This document shows positions 7,246 to 15,503 of a DNA stretch of 51,940 nucleotides, piece after piece. This DNA comes from Aliiroseovarius sp. (GTDB lineage: Bacteria > Pseudomonadota > Alphaproteobacteria > Rhodobacterales > Rhodobacteraceae). Positions within the stretch are counted from its first letter, which is position 1. Each line of letters begins with the position of its first letter. A program made the position numbers and the translations under genes. A model generated the notes under the pieces. It had not been told where the DNA came from. It did not search any database and worked only from the letters and a program-made list of their open reading frames with translations. The DNA lies in NCBI RefSeq assembly GCF_030148435.1, contig NZ_JASBTN010000056.1, positions 1 through 51,940 of the forward strand, in the 5' to 3' direction.

Positions 7246-7328
7246 GAAGCCTCCGGTTGACGATGACCCGACCATAGGCGCGAAGCCGCGGGGTTTCCAG
7301 AGTCCGGGCTGCGCGCTAGGCTGGCGAT

Positions 7329-7592
7329 ATGTTTACCATAGAACACGACTTTGACGCCACAGTGATCACCCTCGTCGACGAGCGCCGCGCCTACCTGCGC
7401 GAAGACGTGGTAATCAACGCTTTCGACGACTGCGTGACTATTGAACAATGGGAGCCGCAGGAGGATCGCGTGCACAAGATCACCCTGTCGATCAGCCAAC
7501 TCAAGGATCTTGCCGTCGCCCTGGACCTGCCCGAGGGCATCTATCAGCGCGCCCGGCCCGGCGAGATCGGCGAAGAAGGGCAGGACGGCTGA
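7329..7592 (+). CDS. conserved hypothetical protein
   Basis: An 87-aa acidic soluble protein that I cannot assign. The sequence runs MFTIEHDFDATVITLVDE and EDVVINAFDDCVTIEQWEP, and looks like a small all-beta/alpha domain with no metal motif, signal peptide or membrane segment. The reading frame has the same high-GC third-position bias as its neighbours, supporting a real gene. It is flanked by the divergent M48 gene and the convergent DUF167 gene. The start at 7329 lacks a clear Shine-Dalgarno; upstream is GCTAGGCTGGCGAT. Confidence 0.65.
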   Translation: MFTIEHDFDATVITLVDERRAYLREDVVINAFDDCVTIEQWEPQEDRVHKITLSISQLKDLAVALDLPEGIYQRARPGEIGEEGQDG

Positions 7593-7673
7593 ACCCGCAG
7601 GCGGAAAACCAACGGGCCGTTTGCGGAGCTTCTCGCCGCCGGCCGATGGGCGGTCGCGCATGGCCCGGGCCTT

Positions 7674-7928
7674 TCAATCCAGCCGGAACACCTTGTCCCG
7701 GCTGCTCGCCCCCCGCACCAGCACCAACCGTGATTTCGCCACCCCCAGCGCCTGGGCCAGCAGTTTTGTCACCGCCTGGTTGGCCTTGCCGCCCTCGGGC
7801 ACGGAGGTGGTCAGCACGCGCAGCCCCGCGGGCGTTTCCTCGACCAGGTTGCGCGCGGCTTTCGGGGTGACGCGCAGGGCGATCTCGGCGCCCGGGCGGG
7901 CCAGATGGGACAGCGATCCTTTCTTCAT
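7674..7928 (-). CDS. DUF167 (YggU-family) protein
   Basis: An 84-aa protein of the DUF167/YggU family. The defining features are IALRVTPKAARN near the start, LRVLTTSVPEGGKANQAVTKLLA in the middle, and SRLVLVRGASSRDKVFRLD at the end. The function is unknown; family members are small alpha/beta proteins found in bacteria, archaea and eukaryotes. ATG 7928 gives the normal family length. It is divergent from the deacetylase gene at 8004, with 75 nt of shared upstream sequence. Confidence 0.88.
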   Translation of the reverse strand: MKKGSLSHLARPGAEIALRVTPKAARNLVEETPAGLRVLTTSVPEGGKANQAVTKLLAQALGVAKSRLVLVRGASSRDKVFRLD

Positions 7929-8003
7929 GGCCGCCACCCTGGGCAATTGCGCTTTACAGGGCAAGGGCAGCGCGACACTCTGCCTGCCAGAAGGGAGGCG
8001 CAT

Positions 8004-9116
8004 ATGACCACAGGGTTCTTCTGGGACGAGAAATGCTTCTGGCATTCCGGCGGCAACTACGCGGGGACCGTGCCGGTGGGCGGTCTGGTGCAGCCGCTGG
8101 CGGCGGGCGGTCTGCCGGAAAACCCCGAGACCAAGCGGCGGTTGAAGAACCTCATCGACGTGACCGGCCTGTCGGCCGAACTCGCCCTGCGCTCGGCCCC
8201 CGCCGCCCGGCTGGAAACCCTCGCGCTGGTGCATCCGGCGACCTACCTCAGCGACTTCAAGTCCGCCTCCGACAATGGCGGCGGCGAACTGGGCCTGCGC
8301 ACCCCCTTCGGCCAGGGCGGCTATGAAATCGCCGCTCTCTCTGCCGGGCTGTCGGTGGCCGCGTTGGACGGCGTGCTGCGCGGCGAGCTGAGCAACGCCT
8401 ACGCCCTGTCACGCCCGCCCGGCCACCATTGCCTGCCCGACTTTCCGAACGGCTTCTGCCTGCTTGCCAACCTCGCCATCGCCATCCGCGCTGCCCGGGC
8501 CGAGGGCCTGGTGCACCGTGTCGCCGTCATCGACTGGGACGTGCACCACGGCAACGGCACCGAGGCCGTCTTTGTCTCCGACCCCGACGTGCTGACCATC
8601 TCGCTGCACCAGGACCGCAACTACCCGCTCGACACGGGTGATGCCGAAATGCGCGGCGAGGGCGCGGGCGAGGGAGCCAACATGAACATCCCGCTGCCCC
8701 CCGGCGCGGGCCATGCGACCTATATCGAAGCGATGGAGCGGCTGGTTCTCCCCGCCGTGCGCGGGTTTGAGCCCGAGGTGATCGTGGTGGCCTGTGGCTA
8801 TGACGCGGTGGCGCTGGACCCGCTCTCGCGCATGCTGGCCACCGCCGCCACCTTCCGCCAGATGACCCGCATGGTGCTTGACCTTGCCGCCGAGGTCTGC
8901 GGCGGCCGGGTGATGATGGCCCACGAGGGCGGCTACAGCGAGCTCTGCGTGCCCTTCTGCGGCCATGCGGTGCTTGAGGAAATGGCGGGATCGGCCATCA
9001 CCGCCCCCGATCCGCTGGCCGCGACCTTTGCCGCCCGTCAGCCCTCGGCGCGCATGCTGGCTGTGTATTCCGGCTATCTCGGCGAGCTGGTGGAGTTTTT
9101 CGGCCTCCCCGGTTGA
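8004..9116 (+). CDS. class II histone deacetylase-family amidohydrolase
   Basis: A 370-aa zinc amidohydrolase of the arginase/deacetylase fold, related to acetylpolyamine amidohydrolases and HDAC-like proteins. Visible active-site elements are SRPPGHH (His141, His142), VIDWDVHHGNGTE (zinc ligands Asp179 and His181) and the later ligand Asp in VACGYDAV. The likely reaction is deacetylation of a small acetylated amine, not of histones. ATG 8004 was chosen over an upstream in-frame codon because AAGGGAGG is at 7991-7998. It is followed after 48 nt by the nitroreductase gene. Confidence 0.9.
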   Translation: MTTGFFWDEKCFWHSGGNYAGTVPVGGLVQPLAAGGLPENPETKRRLKNLIDVTGLSAELALRSAPAARLETLALVHPATYLSDFKSASDNGGGELGLRTPFGQGGYEIAALSAGLSVAALDGVLRGELSNAYALSRPPGHHCLPDFPNGFCLLANLAIAIRAARAEGLVHRVAVIDWDVHHGNGTEAVFVSDPDVLTISLHQDRNYPLDTGDAEMRGEGAGEGANMNIPLPPGAGHATYIEAMERLVLPAVRGFEPEVIVVACGYDAVALDPLSRMLATAATFRQMTRMVLDLAAEVCGGRVMMAHEGGYSELCVPFCGHAVLEEMAGSAITAPDPLAATFAARQPSARMLAVYSGYLGELVEFFGLPG

Positions 9117-9164
9117 CGCAGGCGGCCGCAGGTCCGACATGTGAGCGGACTTTCGGAGGACCAA

Positions 9165-9743
9165 ATGCCCGCACCCAATCAAGCCGCGCTCGATTTCCTG
9201 CTGACCCGCCGCTCGCGCCCTGCCAAGACCCTGACCGCCCCCGCGCCGACGCGCGATCAGCTGATGCCGCTCCTCGAAGCTGCCGCGCGCACGCCGGATC
9301 ACGGCAAGCTGGAGCCCTGGCGCTTCATCGTGCTGGAGAAAGCCGCGCTGACCAGGATGGCTGCCCTGGTCGGGCCGCGCGCCGAGGCGCTGGGCATTCC
9401 CGAAGACAAACTCGCCAAGGCGCATGCGCAATTTGCCGATGCGGACCTTGCCGTTGCTGTGATCTCCGCCCCGGTCGACAGCGCGAAAGTGCCCCGGATC
9501 GAACAGGTCTATTCCGCCGGGGCGGCCTGCCTTGCCCTTCTGAACGCCGCACTGGCGGCCGGCTGGGGGGCGAACTGGCTGTCGGGCTGGCCCAGCCACG
9601 ACCGGAGCTTCGTCACCGAAGCGCTGGATCTCGCCGACCATGAAAGCATCGCGGGGTTCATCCATATCGGCACTGAAACCGTCGCCCCGCCCGAACGCCC
9701 GCGCCCGGACCTGGCGGCGAAGGTCAGCTGGGTTTCCGACTGA
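9165..9743 (+). CDS. nitroreductase family protein
   Basis: A 192-aa FMN-dependent oxidoreductase of the nitroreductase family, close in layout to E. coli YdjA. The segment LLTRRSRPAKTL carries the FMN-phosphate-binding arginines. AAARTPDHGKLEPWRFIVLE and LNAALAAGWGANWLSGWPSH are characteristic. The physiological substrate is unknown. ATG 9165 follows GGAGGA by 4 nt. Its stop overlaps the ATG of the EI24 gene (TGATG), so the two are translationally coupled. Confidence 0.9.
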   Translation: MPAPNQAALDFLLTRRSRPAKTLTAPAPTRDQLMPLLEAAARTPDHGKLEPWRFIVLEKAALTRMAALVGPRAEALGIPEDKLAKAHAQFADADLAVAVISAPVDSAKVPRIEQVYSAGAACLALLNAALAAGWGANWLSGWPSHDRSFVTEALDLADHESIAGFIHIGTETVAPPERPRPDLAAKVSWVSD

Positions 9744-10456
9744 TGCTGGGCGATTTCTTCACCGCGCTGGGCCAGATGGGCGACCCGCGTTTCCGCCGGG
9801 TGCTGCTCACGGGCCTGGGCCTGACCCTGGGGCTTCTGGCCGCCGTGACCGTGGCCCTGTTCTGGCTTGCGGGCTGGCTGGTGCCCGACACGTTCGCACT
9901 CCCCTGGGTCGGCGAGGTCGGCGGGATCGATACCGTGGCCAGCTGGCTGATGGTCGTCCTGATGCTGGTCCTCTCCGTGGTGCTGATGGTCCCCGTGGCC
10001 GCCGCCTTTACCGGCATCTTCCTCGATGACGTCGCCGCCGCGGTCGAGGACATGCACTACCCCCACCTTGCGCCCATCGGGTCGGTCCCCCTGAGCGAGA
10101 CGATCCGCGACAGCATCGGCTTTTTCGGCGTTGTGGTCGGGGTGAACCTCGTGGCCCTGGTGCTTTTCTTCTTCGTCGGCCCCCTGGCGCCGGTTCTGTT
10201 CTGGGTGGTCAATGGCTACCTGCTGGGCCGCGAATACTTCCAGATGGCCGCCATCCGCCGCCTCGGGCGCGAAGGCGCCAACCGGTTGCGGGCGCGCCAT
10301 TCGGGCCAGATCTGGATCGCCGGCACGCTGATGGCCGTGCCCCTGTCCGTGCCGCTCGTGAACCTGCTGGTCCCGGTCATCGGAGCGGCCACCTTTACCC
10401 ACCTGTTCCACCGTCTGAATGGCGAAAACAGACAGGGCGCGCCCGCGCACCGTTGA
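9743..10456 (+). CDS. EI24 domain membrane protein (CysZ-like)
   Basis: A 237-aa inner-membrane protein of the EI24 family, which includes the sulfate transporter CysZ. At least four hydrophobic segments are visible (about 20-45, 68-95, 128-155 and 190-220). The characteristic sequence VLFWVVNGYLLGREYFQMAAIRR is in the centre. Many alphaproteobacterial members occur away from cysteine genes, so sulfate transport is not implied. It starts one base inside the nitroreductase stop and ends before a palindromic repeat that may terminate the unit. Confidence 0.88.
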   Translation: MLGDFFTALGQMGDPRFRRVLLTGLGLTLGLLAAVTVALFWLAGWLVPDTFALPWVGEVGGIDTVASWLMVVLMLVLSVVLMVPVAAAFTGIFLDDVAAAVEDMHYPHLAPIGSVPLSETIRDSIGFFGVVVGVNLVALVLFFFVGPLAPVLFWVVNGYLLGREYFQMAAIRRLGREGANRLRARHSGQIWIAGTLMAVPLSVPLVNLLVPVIGAATFTHLFHRLNGENRQGAPAHR

Positions 10457-10479
10457 CGCTTTGGGTGTGGCCACCCCTT

Positions 10480-10536
10480 TCACCTTTCCCGAAAATATCC
10501 TGGGGTGAGGCCGCACGGCCGAGGGGCAAAGCCCCT
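10480..10536. repeat. intergenic palindromic repeat, second copy
   Basis: CACCTTTCCCGAAAATATCC (10481-10500) matches the core seen at 3784-3838. It is enclosed by CACCCC/GGGGTG arms and followed by AGGGGC-AAA-GCCCCT (10522-10536), a perfect 6-bp hairpin. It lies between the EI24 gene and the convergent DUF1467 gene and probably works as a terminator. Confidence 0.6.
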
Positions 10537-10639
10537 GGAGCGCCGCGACGCCGCGCCCAAAGCGCGGCACCTCCGACCGGCAGGACAAAAGGGCCAACCT
10601 GCCGGGCCTGTCGCCCTGTCCGCCCCCCCGGTCGCCGCC

Positions 10640-10924
10640 TTACAGCGGCTCCGCCGGGGCTTCGTAGCGGTCGAACCAGTCCAGATCCTCGACCGTGATC
10701 CAGCCCGACAGGATGATGCCCGCGATGATCACCCACAGGACCGTCGTGATCCCGGTGACGATCAGCATCGTGCGCTTCACCCTGAAATTGGCCGGGGCGC
10801 CGGCATGGGTTCCCGGCACCACCTCGCCCTCGTCGCCCTGGGTGCGCAGGCGCACCGGCAGGGTCACGAACATGGTCATGAACCAGATTACGGCATAGAG
10901 AACCATCGCGGCTGTGATTGACAT
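10640..10924 (-). CDS. DUF1467 family membrane protein
   Basis: A 94-aa protein with two transmembrane segments (MSITAAMVLYAVIWFMTMFVTL and MLIVTGITTVLWVIIAGIIL) separated by a short polar loop, PVRLRTQGDEGEVVPGTHAG, which is the family signature. Function is unknown. In alphaproteobacteria the gene commonly follows methylmalonyl-CoA epimerase, as here, where the gap is only 4 nt. Co-transcription with mce is therefore very likely. Confidence 0.87.
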   Translation of the reverse strand: MSITAAMVLYAVIWFMTMFVTLPVRLRTQGDEGEVVPGTHAGAPANFRVKRTMLIVTGITTVLWVIIAGIILSGWITVEDLDWFDRYEAPAEPL

Positions 10925-10928
10925 CGGA

Positions 10929-11333
10929 TCAGACCTGTTCCAGCTCGACCAGGGTGCCGTTGAAGTCCTTCGGGTGCAGGAACAGCACCGGCTTGCCATG
11001 GGCGCCGATCTTGGGCTCGCCGGTGCCCAGCACGCGGGCGCCTTCCGCCTTCAGCTTGTCACGTGCGGCCAGGATGTCCTCGACCTCGTAGCAGATGTGG
11101 TGAATCCCGCCCGAGGGGTTCTTGTCCAGAAAGCCGGCAATCGGCGAGTTCTCACCCAGCGGGTAGAGCAGCTCGATCTTGGTGTTGGGCAGGGTGATAA
11201 AGACGACCGTGACGCCGTGATCGGGCTCGTCCTGCGGTGCGCCGACCTCGGCCCCCAGGGTATTGGCATATTGGGCCGACGCGGCTTCCAGGTCCGGCAC
11301 GGCAATGGCCACGTGGTTCAGACGTCCGATCAT
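10929..11333 (-). CDS. mce: methylmalonyl-CoA epimerase
   Basis: A 134-aa vicinal-oxygen-chelate enzyme that interconverts (2R)- and (2S)-methylmalonyl-CoA during propionyl-CoA assimilation and in the ethylmalonyl-CoA pathway. The metal ligands of the VOC fold are recognisable in RLNHVAIAVPDLE, in GGIHHICYEVED and in the terminal GTLVELEQV. Length is exactly that of the family. GAGGAGAC precedes ATG 11333. It heads a two-gene operon with the DUF1467 gene. Confidence 0.95.
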   Translation of the reverse strand: MIGRLNHVAIAVPDLEAASAQYANTLGAEVGAPQDEPDHGVTVVFITLPNTKIELLYPLGENSPIAGFLDKNPSGGIHHICYEVEDILAARDKLKAEGARVLGTGEPKIGAHGKPVLFLHPKDFNGTLVELEQV

Positions 11334-11426
11334 CTCTGTCTCCTCTTCCTTCGGTTGGCCCGCTTATGCCGCGTGGCGGCCCCCCGGGCAAGCCGTGACG
11401 GTGCGTTGAAGGGGCGGTGGGCGATG

Positions 11427-11441
11427 TTAACGCGGTATTAG
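11427..11441 (+). promoter_or_regulatory. CtrA-like binding site
   Basis: TTAA-CGCGGTA-TTAG has the TTAA-N7-TTAA architecture of a full CtrA box with one mismatch in the second half. It lies 42-56 nt upstream of the response-regulator start. CtrA control in Rhodobacteraceae affects motility, cyclic-di-GMP and gene-transfer-agent functions. Binding is inferred. Confidence 0.45.
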
Positions 11442-11482
11442 GTAAATGCATGTTCACTCCTTTGACAGAAAGGAGACACGAC

Positions 11483-12202
11483 ATGAGCGATGATCTTGAA
11501 CGCTATGTCCTGAACCGCCCGCGTACCGCCGACCGGCCGCTTCAGGGCATGACCGTGCTGGTGGTCGAAGACAGCCGGTTTGCAAGCGAGGCGATTCGCC
11601 TTCTGTGCCTGCGCTCCGGGGCGCGCATTCGACGGGCTGACAGCCTGCTCGCCGCACACCGCCACCTGGCGGTCTACCGCCCGTCGATCGTCATTGTGGA
11701 CATGGGTCTGCCGGACGGGTCCGGCGCCGATCTGATCCATGAACTGTCCGGCGCCCAGCCCCGCGTGCCGGTGCTCTTGGGGATCAGCGGTGACATGGAC
11801 GGCGAGGCGCTGGCGATGGACGCGGGGGCCGACGGCTTCCTGCCCAAGCCCCTGGAAAGTCTGGCGCAATTTCAACAGGCCGTGCTGATGCACCTGCCGC
11901 CGGGCGAAGGGCCGACCGGTCCGCGCAAACTGCCACGTGAGGTCGTGCACCCGGATATGTTCGCCTATCAGGACGACCTGAGCCACATAGCCGAGGTGAT
12001 CCGCGAAGCCCCCGACGGACACACCCTGGACTATATCGCGCAGTTCCTGTCCGGCGTGGCCATGTGTGCCCATGACGACAGGTTGGAGGCCGCCGCGATA
12101 CGCCTTGCCCGGTCCCGCGCCAAGGGGCGGGGCACCGGCACGGATATTGCCCGGGTCGCAGGCATCGTGCAGGAACGGCTGGAGCGTCGCCGCTCGATCT
12201 GA
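11483..12202 (+). CDS. response regulator, single receiver with helical C-terminal extension
   Basis: A 239-aa protein with a receiver domain at about residues 23-140: acidic pocket Glu29-Asp30, phosphoacceptor Asp73 (IVIVDMGLPDGSGAD), switch Ser102 and conserved Lys122 (LPKPLES). The remaining 100 residues are helical and contain no DNA-binding or enzymatic motif that I recognise. MCAHDDRLEAAAIRLARSRA is loosely reminiscent of a small docking helix. No histidine kinase is adjacent. AAGGAGA is at 11470-11476, and the CtrA-like site lies upstream. A role in phosphorelay signalling is likely; the output is unknown. Confidence 0.88.
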   Translation: MSDDLERYVLNRPRTADRPLQGMTVLVVEDSRFASEAIRLLCLRSGARIRRADSLLAAHRHLAVYRPSIVIVDMGLPDGSGADLIHELSGAQPRVPVLLGISGDMDGEALAMDAGADGFLPKPLESLAQFQQAVLMHLPPGEGPTGPRKLPREVVHPDMFAYQDDLSHIAEVIREAPDGHTLDYIAQFLSGVAMCAHDDRLEAAAIRLARSRAKGRGTGTDIARVAGIVQERLERRRSI

Positions 12203-12340
12203 ACCCTGAAGGGAGGCGGGCGGCCCGCCTGGCCGGGGTGATGCGGCACCGGAATTCCCATCGCTCTCCGTATTTCCGCCCCAATTCCTGTCAAGACTGG
12301 CACTGTCCACTGTGGCATCGGTAACAGAAGGAGCAACCCG

Positions 12341-12541
12341 ATGATTTCGAACTCCATGCGCAAGCGTCTCCTGGCGGATCAGGATGGCAATGTGGTGATC
12401 GATTGGGCGGTGCTTTTGACGGGTGCCCTGTTGATGACCACCGCGGTCGCGCTGACGGTCATCGACCGTGGTGAGAGCGTCGCGGACGACAGGAGCGGTC
12501 CGGCAATCACCGCGGAGGGTTATCCGACCGGCGCGGCGTGA
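12341..12541 (+). CDS. Flp-pilin-like single-membrane-segment mini protein
   Basis: A 66-aa protein. After a basic stretch MRKRLLADQ it shows DGNVVIDWAVLLTGALLMTTAVALTV. This resembles the class III signal region plus hydrophobic helix of Flp-type pilins and TadE-like proteins, in which a Glu or Asp near the start of the helix is needed for processing. The C-terminal part, VIDRGESVADDRSGPAITAE, is short and acidic. AGAAGGAGC lies 6-12 nt upstream of ATG 12341. No pilus assembly gene adjoins it; the Tad-like cassette of this window is 23 kb away. The assignment is by resemblance only. Confidence 0.6.
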   Translation: MISNSMRKRLLADQDGNVVIDWAVLLTGALLMTTAVALTVIDRGESVADDRSGPAITAEGYPTGAA

Positions 12542-12656
12542 TCCCGACCCCGCAGCGACAGGGGCGGTGCACTGCTGCCCGCGCCCGTGAAACCGGCCCA
12601 CCCATTCCCGCGCCCGGCCGCAGGCCCGGTCCCGCGCCAACCGGCTGCGGCGACAG

Positions 12657-12679
12657 GGGCGCAACGCCCGGATCTTCTT
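12657..12679 (+). terminator. candidate hairpin terminator
   Basis: GGGCG (12657-12661) pairs with CGCCC (12665-12669) around a CAA loop, followed by the T-richer GGATCTTCTT. It could end transcription from the Flp-like gene before the convergent aspS. The stem is short and the T tract is interrupted. Confidence 0.3.
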
Positions 12680-12733
12680 GCTAGTGTGGGCGTCTTGGGA
12701 TCAAGCCGTGAGCCGACTTGATCTCGAAACGCT

Positions 12734-14584
12734 TTATTCCTGAGGAATGACGCGCAGGTGCAGTTCGCGCAGCTGTTCGTTCGCGGGCTCCGAGGGCGCG
12801 GCCATCATCAGGTCTTCGGCGCGCTGGTTCATCGGGAACATCATGACTTCGCGAATGTTCTCCTGATCGGCCAGCAGCATGACGATGCGGTCGACACCGG
12901 CGGCGCAGCCCCCGTGCGGCGGCGCGCCATACTGGAAGGCGTTGACCATGCCGCCGAAACGCTTGCGCACCTCGTCCTCGCCGTAACCCGCGATTTCGAA
13001 GGCCTTGAACATGATCTCCGGCTTGTGGTTCCGGATCGCGCCGGAGACCAGCTCATAGCCGTTGCAGGCCAGGTCGTACTGATACCCGGTGGCCGACATC
13101 GGATCGCTTTCCAGGATATCCATCCCACCCTTGGGCATCGAGAACGGGTTGTGGTCGAAATCGACCTCGCCGGTTTCCTCGTCCTTCTGGAAGATCGGGA
13201 AATCGACGATCCAGGCAAAGGCGAAACGGTCCTGTTCGGTCAGGCCCAGCTCGTTGCCGATGACGGTCCGGGCACGGCCGGCAACGCCTTCGAACGCCTT
13301 GGGCTTGCCGCCCAGGAAGAAGGCCGCGTCGCCCAGGCCCAGGCCCAGTTGCTGGCGGATCGCCTCGGTGCGTTCGGGGCCGATGTTCTTGGCCAGCGGC
13401 CCGGCGGCTTCCATGCCGCCTTCGACCTCGCCGGATTTCAGCTTGGCCTGGGCTTCCTTGACCGGGATGCCAAGCTCCTGCGCCACCGCATCGGCGGTCT
13501 TTTCGCGCCAGAAGATATAGCCCATGCCCGGCAGGCCTTCGCCCTGGGCGAATTTGTTCATCCGGTCGCAGAACTTGCGCCCGCCGCCACCGGGGGCGGG
13601 GATGGCGCGCACTTCGGTGCCCTCCTGCTCCAGCAGCTTGGCGAAAATGGCAAAACCCGAGCCGCGGAAGTGCTCGCTGACCACCTGCATCTTGATCGGG
13701 TTGCGCAGGTCCGGCTTGTCGGTGCCATACCACAGCGCCGCGTCGGCATAGGAGATCTGCTCCCAGTCCTGATCCACTTTGCGGCCGCCGCCGAACTCTT
13801 CAAAGACGCCGCGCAGCACCGGCTGGATCGTGTCGAACACGTCCTGCTGGGTGACAAAGCTCATCTCCATGTCGAGCTGGTAGAAATCGGTGGGCGAGCG
13901 GTCCGCGCGCGGGTCTTCGTCGCGGAAGCAGGGGGCGATCTGGAAATACTTGTCGAACCCCGCGACCATCATCAGCTGCTTGAACTGCTGCGGCGCCTGG
14001 GGCAGGGCGTAGAACTTGCCCGGATGCAGGCGCGAGGGCACCAGGAAGTCACGCGCACCTTCAGGGCTGGAGGCGGTGATGATCGGCGTCTGGTATTCGC
14101 GAAAACCCTGATCCCACATGCGTTTGCGCATCGACATGACCACGTCCGAGCGCAGCTTCATGTTCTCCTGCATGACCTCGCGACGCAGGTCGAGGAAACG
14201 GTATTTCAGGCGGGTTTCTTCCGGGTATTCCTGGTCGCCAAAGACCATCAGCGGCAGTTCGTCGGCAGCACCCAGCACTTCCAGGTCACGCACGAAGACC
14301 TCGACTTCACCGGTGGGCAGCTTGTCGTTGACCAGCTCGGGGTCGCGCGCCTTCACGTTGCCGTCGATGCGAATGCACCATTCCGACCGCACCTTTTCCA
14401 TCTCGGCAAAAACCGGGCTGTCCGGGTCGCAGAGCACCTGGGTAATGCCGTAATGGTCGCGCAGGTCGATGAACAGGATGCCGCCATGGTCGCGGACACG
14501 GTGGACCCAGCCCGACAGGCGAACGGTTTCACCCACGTTGGATTTGTTCAGATCGGCGCAGGTATGGCTGCGAAAGGCGTGCAT
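12734..14584 (-). CDS. aspS: aspartyl-tRNA synthetase
   Basis: A 616-aa class IIb synthetase that charges tRNA-Asp. The N-terminal OB-fold is clear ([20 protein letters not shown]). Motif 2 is in [20 protein letters not shown], the bacterial GAD insertion spans roughly residues 290-420, and motif 3 is in [20 protein letters not shown] near the C-terminus. Length is normal for the bacterial type. ATG 14584 was chosen over an in-frame codon 15 positions upstream because it begins the standard [12 protein letters not shown] and has CGGGAG before it. Whether it also charges tRNA-Asn cannot be read directly. Confidence 0.97.
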   Translation of the reverse strand: MHAFRSHTCADLNKSNVGETVRLSGWVHRVRDHGGILFIDLRDHYGITQVLCDPDSPVFAEMEKVRSEWCIRIDGNVKARDPELVNDKLPTGEVEVFVRDLEVLGAADELPLMVFGDQEYPEETRLKYRFLDLRREVMQENMKLRSDVVMSMRKRMWDQGFREYQTPIITASSPEGARDFLVPSRLHPGKFYALPQAPQQFKQLMMVAGFDKYFQIAPCFRDEDPRADRSPTDFYQLDMEMSFVTQQDVFDTIQPVLRGVFEEFGGGRKVDQDWEQISYADAALWYGTDKPDLRNPIKMQVVSEHFRGSGFAIFAKLLEQEGTEVRAIPAPGGGGRKFCDRMNKFAQGEGLPGMGYIFWREKTADAVAQELGIPVKEAQAKLKSGEVEGGMEAAGPLAKNIGPERTEAIRQQLGLGLGDAAFFLGGKPKAFEGVAGRARTVIGNELGLTEQDRFAFAWIVDFPIFQKDEETGEVDFDHNPFSMPKGGMDILESDPMSATGYQYDLACNGYELVSGAIRNHKPEIMFKAFEIAGYGEDEVRKRFGGMVNAFQYGAPPHGGCAAGVDRIVMLLADQENIREVMMFPMNQRAEDLMMAAPSEPANEQLRELHLRVIPQE

Positions 14585-14779
14585 GGTCGGCTCCCGATTG
14601 GGGGTAAAAGAAGTCACGCGCCGATACACCCGCCTTGGCCGCCAAAGTCAAGGCAATAGAGCGGACGGGGCGGATTGTGGTGGGGGCTGTGGCGGGTTTT
14701 TCGGCCCCTTTCCGGGCGCAGGACGCAATTCGCGCCGAAAACGTCCCCGCACCCGGACCCCGGGGGAACCGGCGCGTGC

Positions 14780-15127
14780 CTAAGGGTTTTCTCTCCGTCC
14801 GAGGAACCACCACCTGCGCTTCCTTTCCACCTTCTTTTGCGTCGCCGCCTTCCCTGACACCTTTCCCCCCGCTGCCTCCCGTTCCCGGGTCCACCCCGTT
14901 TTCTTCACCCAGGCGGCGCCCATCGGGCGGCCTGTCTCGGGGTTGAGCGGGCCGAAGAGGTCGAGGTTTTCGTCCTCCCAGATCCGGTCGACCTGCCCCA
15001 TCGACACGATCGCTGCGACCTTCCTGCCGTGGCGGGTGACGAGCACGAAATCGCGTTCGGCGATGGCCGTGTCCAGTGCCTCGGTCAGACGGGCGCGCAG
15101 GTGGGATGTGGGGATGATCAGAGCCAT
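14780..15127 (-). CDS. Phd/YefM-type antitoxin-like protein, orphan
   Basis: A 115-aa protein. The first ~60 residues (IPTSHLRARLTEALDTAIAE, FVLVTRHGRKVAAIVSMGQV) form the N-terminal DNA-binding fold of the prevent-host-death family. The family usually represses its own operon and neutralises a toxin through its C-terminus. Here the C-terminus continues past the usual length into a basic tail, KKVERKRRWWFLGRRENP. No Doc, RelE or PIN toxin gene adjoins: aspS lies upstream on the same strand and the divergent neighbour is a small membrane protein. It is therefore an orphan, or the family member has another role. Confidence 0.7.
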   Translation of the reverse strand: MALIIPTSHLRARLTEALDTAIAERDFVLVTRHGRKVAAIVSMGQVDRIWEDENLDLFGPLNPETGRPMGAAWVKKTGWTREREAAGGKVSGKAATQKKVERKRRWWFLGRRENP

Positions 15128-15246
15128 GGCGGTGCCTTCGGGATTGTTAAAGTCACGGGCTGCGACCCTTTAAAGAGTTGCAAATTCGCCCCCGAGCATC
15201 GTTAAAGACGTTAAAGAAGCCGCAATCCCACCGAACGGAGCCCGCC

Positions 15247-15432
15247 ATGATCCGCCTCGCCCTTCTGTTCCAAGGCATCATCGGATCCACCCTCGCCAGC
15301 GTGGTGGTCGTCGTCGCCCTGGTCGGTGGCGTCACCGGTCTCTGGCCGCTGCTTGGCCTCGCGGCCGTCGGATTGGCGCTGGGCTTTCCCGTCGCGCTGG
15401 TCATTTCGCGGCGAATGATGGGCGGTGACTGA
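15247..15432 (+). CDS. small two-helix membrane protein (copy 1 of tandem pair)
   Basis: A 61-aa protein with two hydrophobic helices: MIRLALLFQGIIGSTLASVVVVVAL and LLGLAAVGLALGFPVALVI, ending SRRMMGGD. It is paralogous to the next gene: both begin M-[IF]-RLAL, share I-G-[ST]-[TS]-LA, and end in a basic A/S-R motif. Rhodobacteraceae genomes carry similar ~60-aa proteins, sometimes misnamed CTP synthetase because they sit near pyrG; there is no enzymatic domain. GGAG lies upstream of ATG 15247. Between this gene and the divergent antitoxin gene are four TTAAAG repeats (15147, 15171, 15202, 15211). Confidence 0.72.
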   Translation: MIRLALLFQGIIGSTLASVVVVVALVGGVTGLWPLLGLAAVGLALGFPVALVISRRMMGGD

Positions 15433-15442
15433 TTTGGATCAA
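15429..15442 (+). promoter_or_regulatory. FNR-like box with downstream -10
   Basis: CTGATTTGGATCAA differs from TTGAT-N4-ATCAA at one position. A TAATAT-type -10 sits at 15461-15466, which would put the box centre at about -38 to -41, the class II activation spacing. It overlaps the stop of the first small membrane protein and precedes the second by about 60 nt. Confidence 0.45.
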
Positions 15443-15503
15443 GGATATATCTGGAACATGTAATATTTATGTGTCTGCGTACAATTCGGACAAGGAGGCC
15501 CAC

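Noticed and set aside
12758-14659. 633-codon open frame antisense to aspS
   Set aside because: It mirrors the aspS frame, a common artefact of high-GC codon bias. Its translation is low-complexity and has no family features.
15146-15216. CtrA sites in the TTAAAG repeats between the antitoxin and small membrane protein genes
   Set aside because: The TTAA halves are spaced 5 nt apart (GTTAAAGACGTTAAAG), not 7, so they do not fit a full CtrA box.
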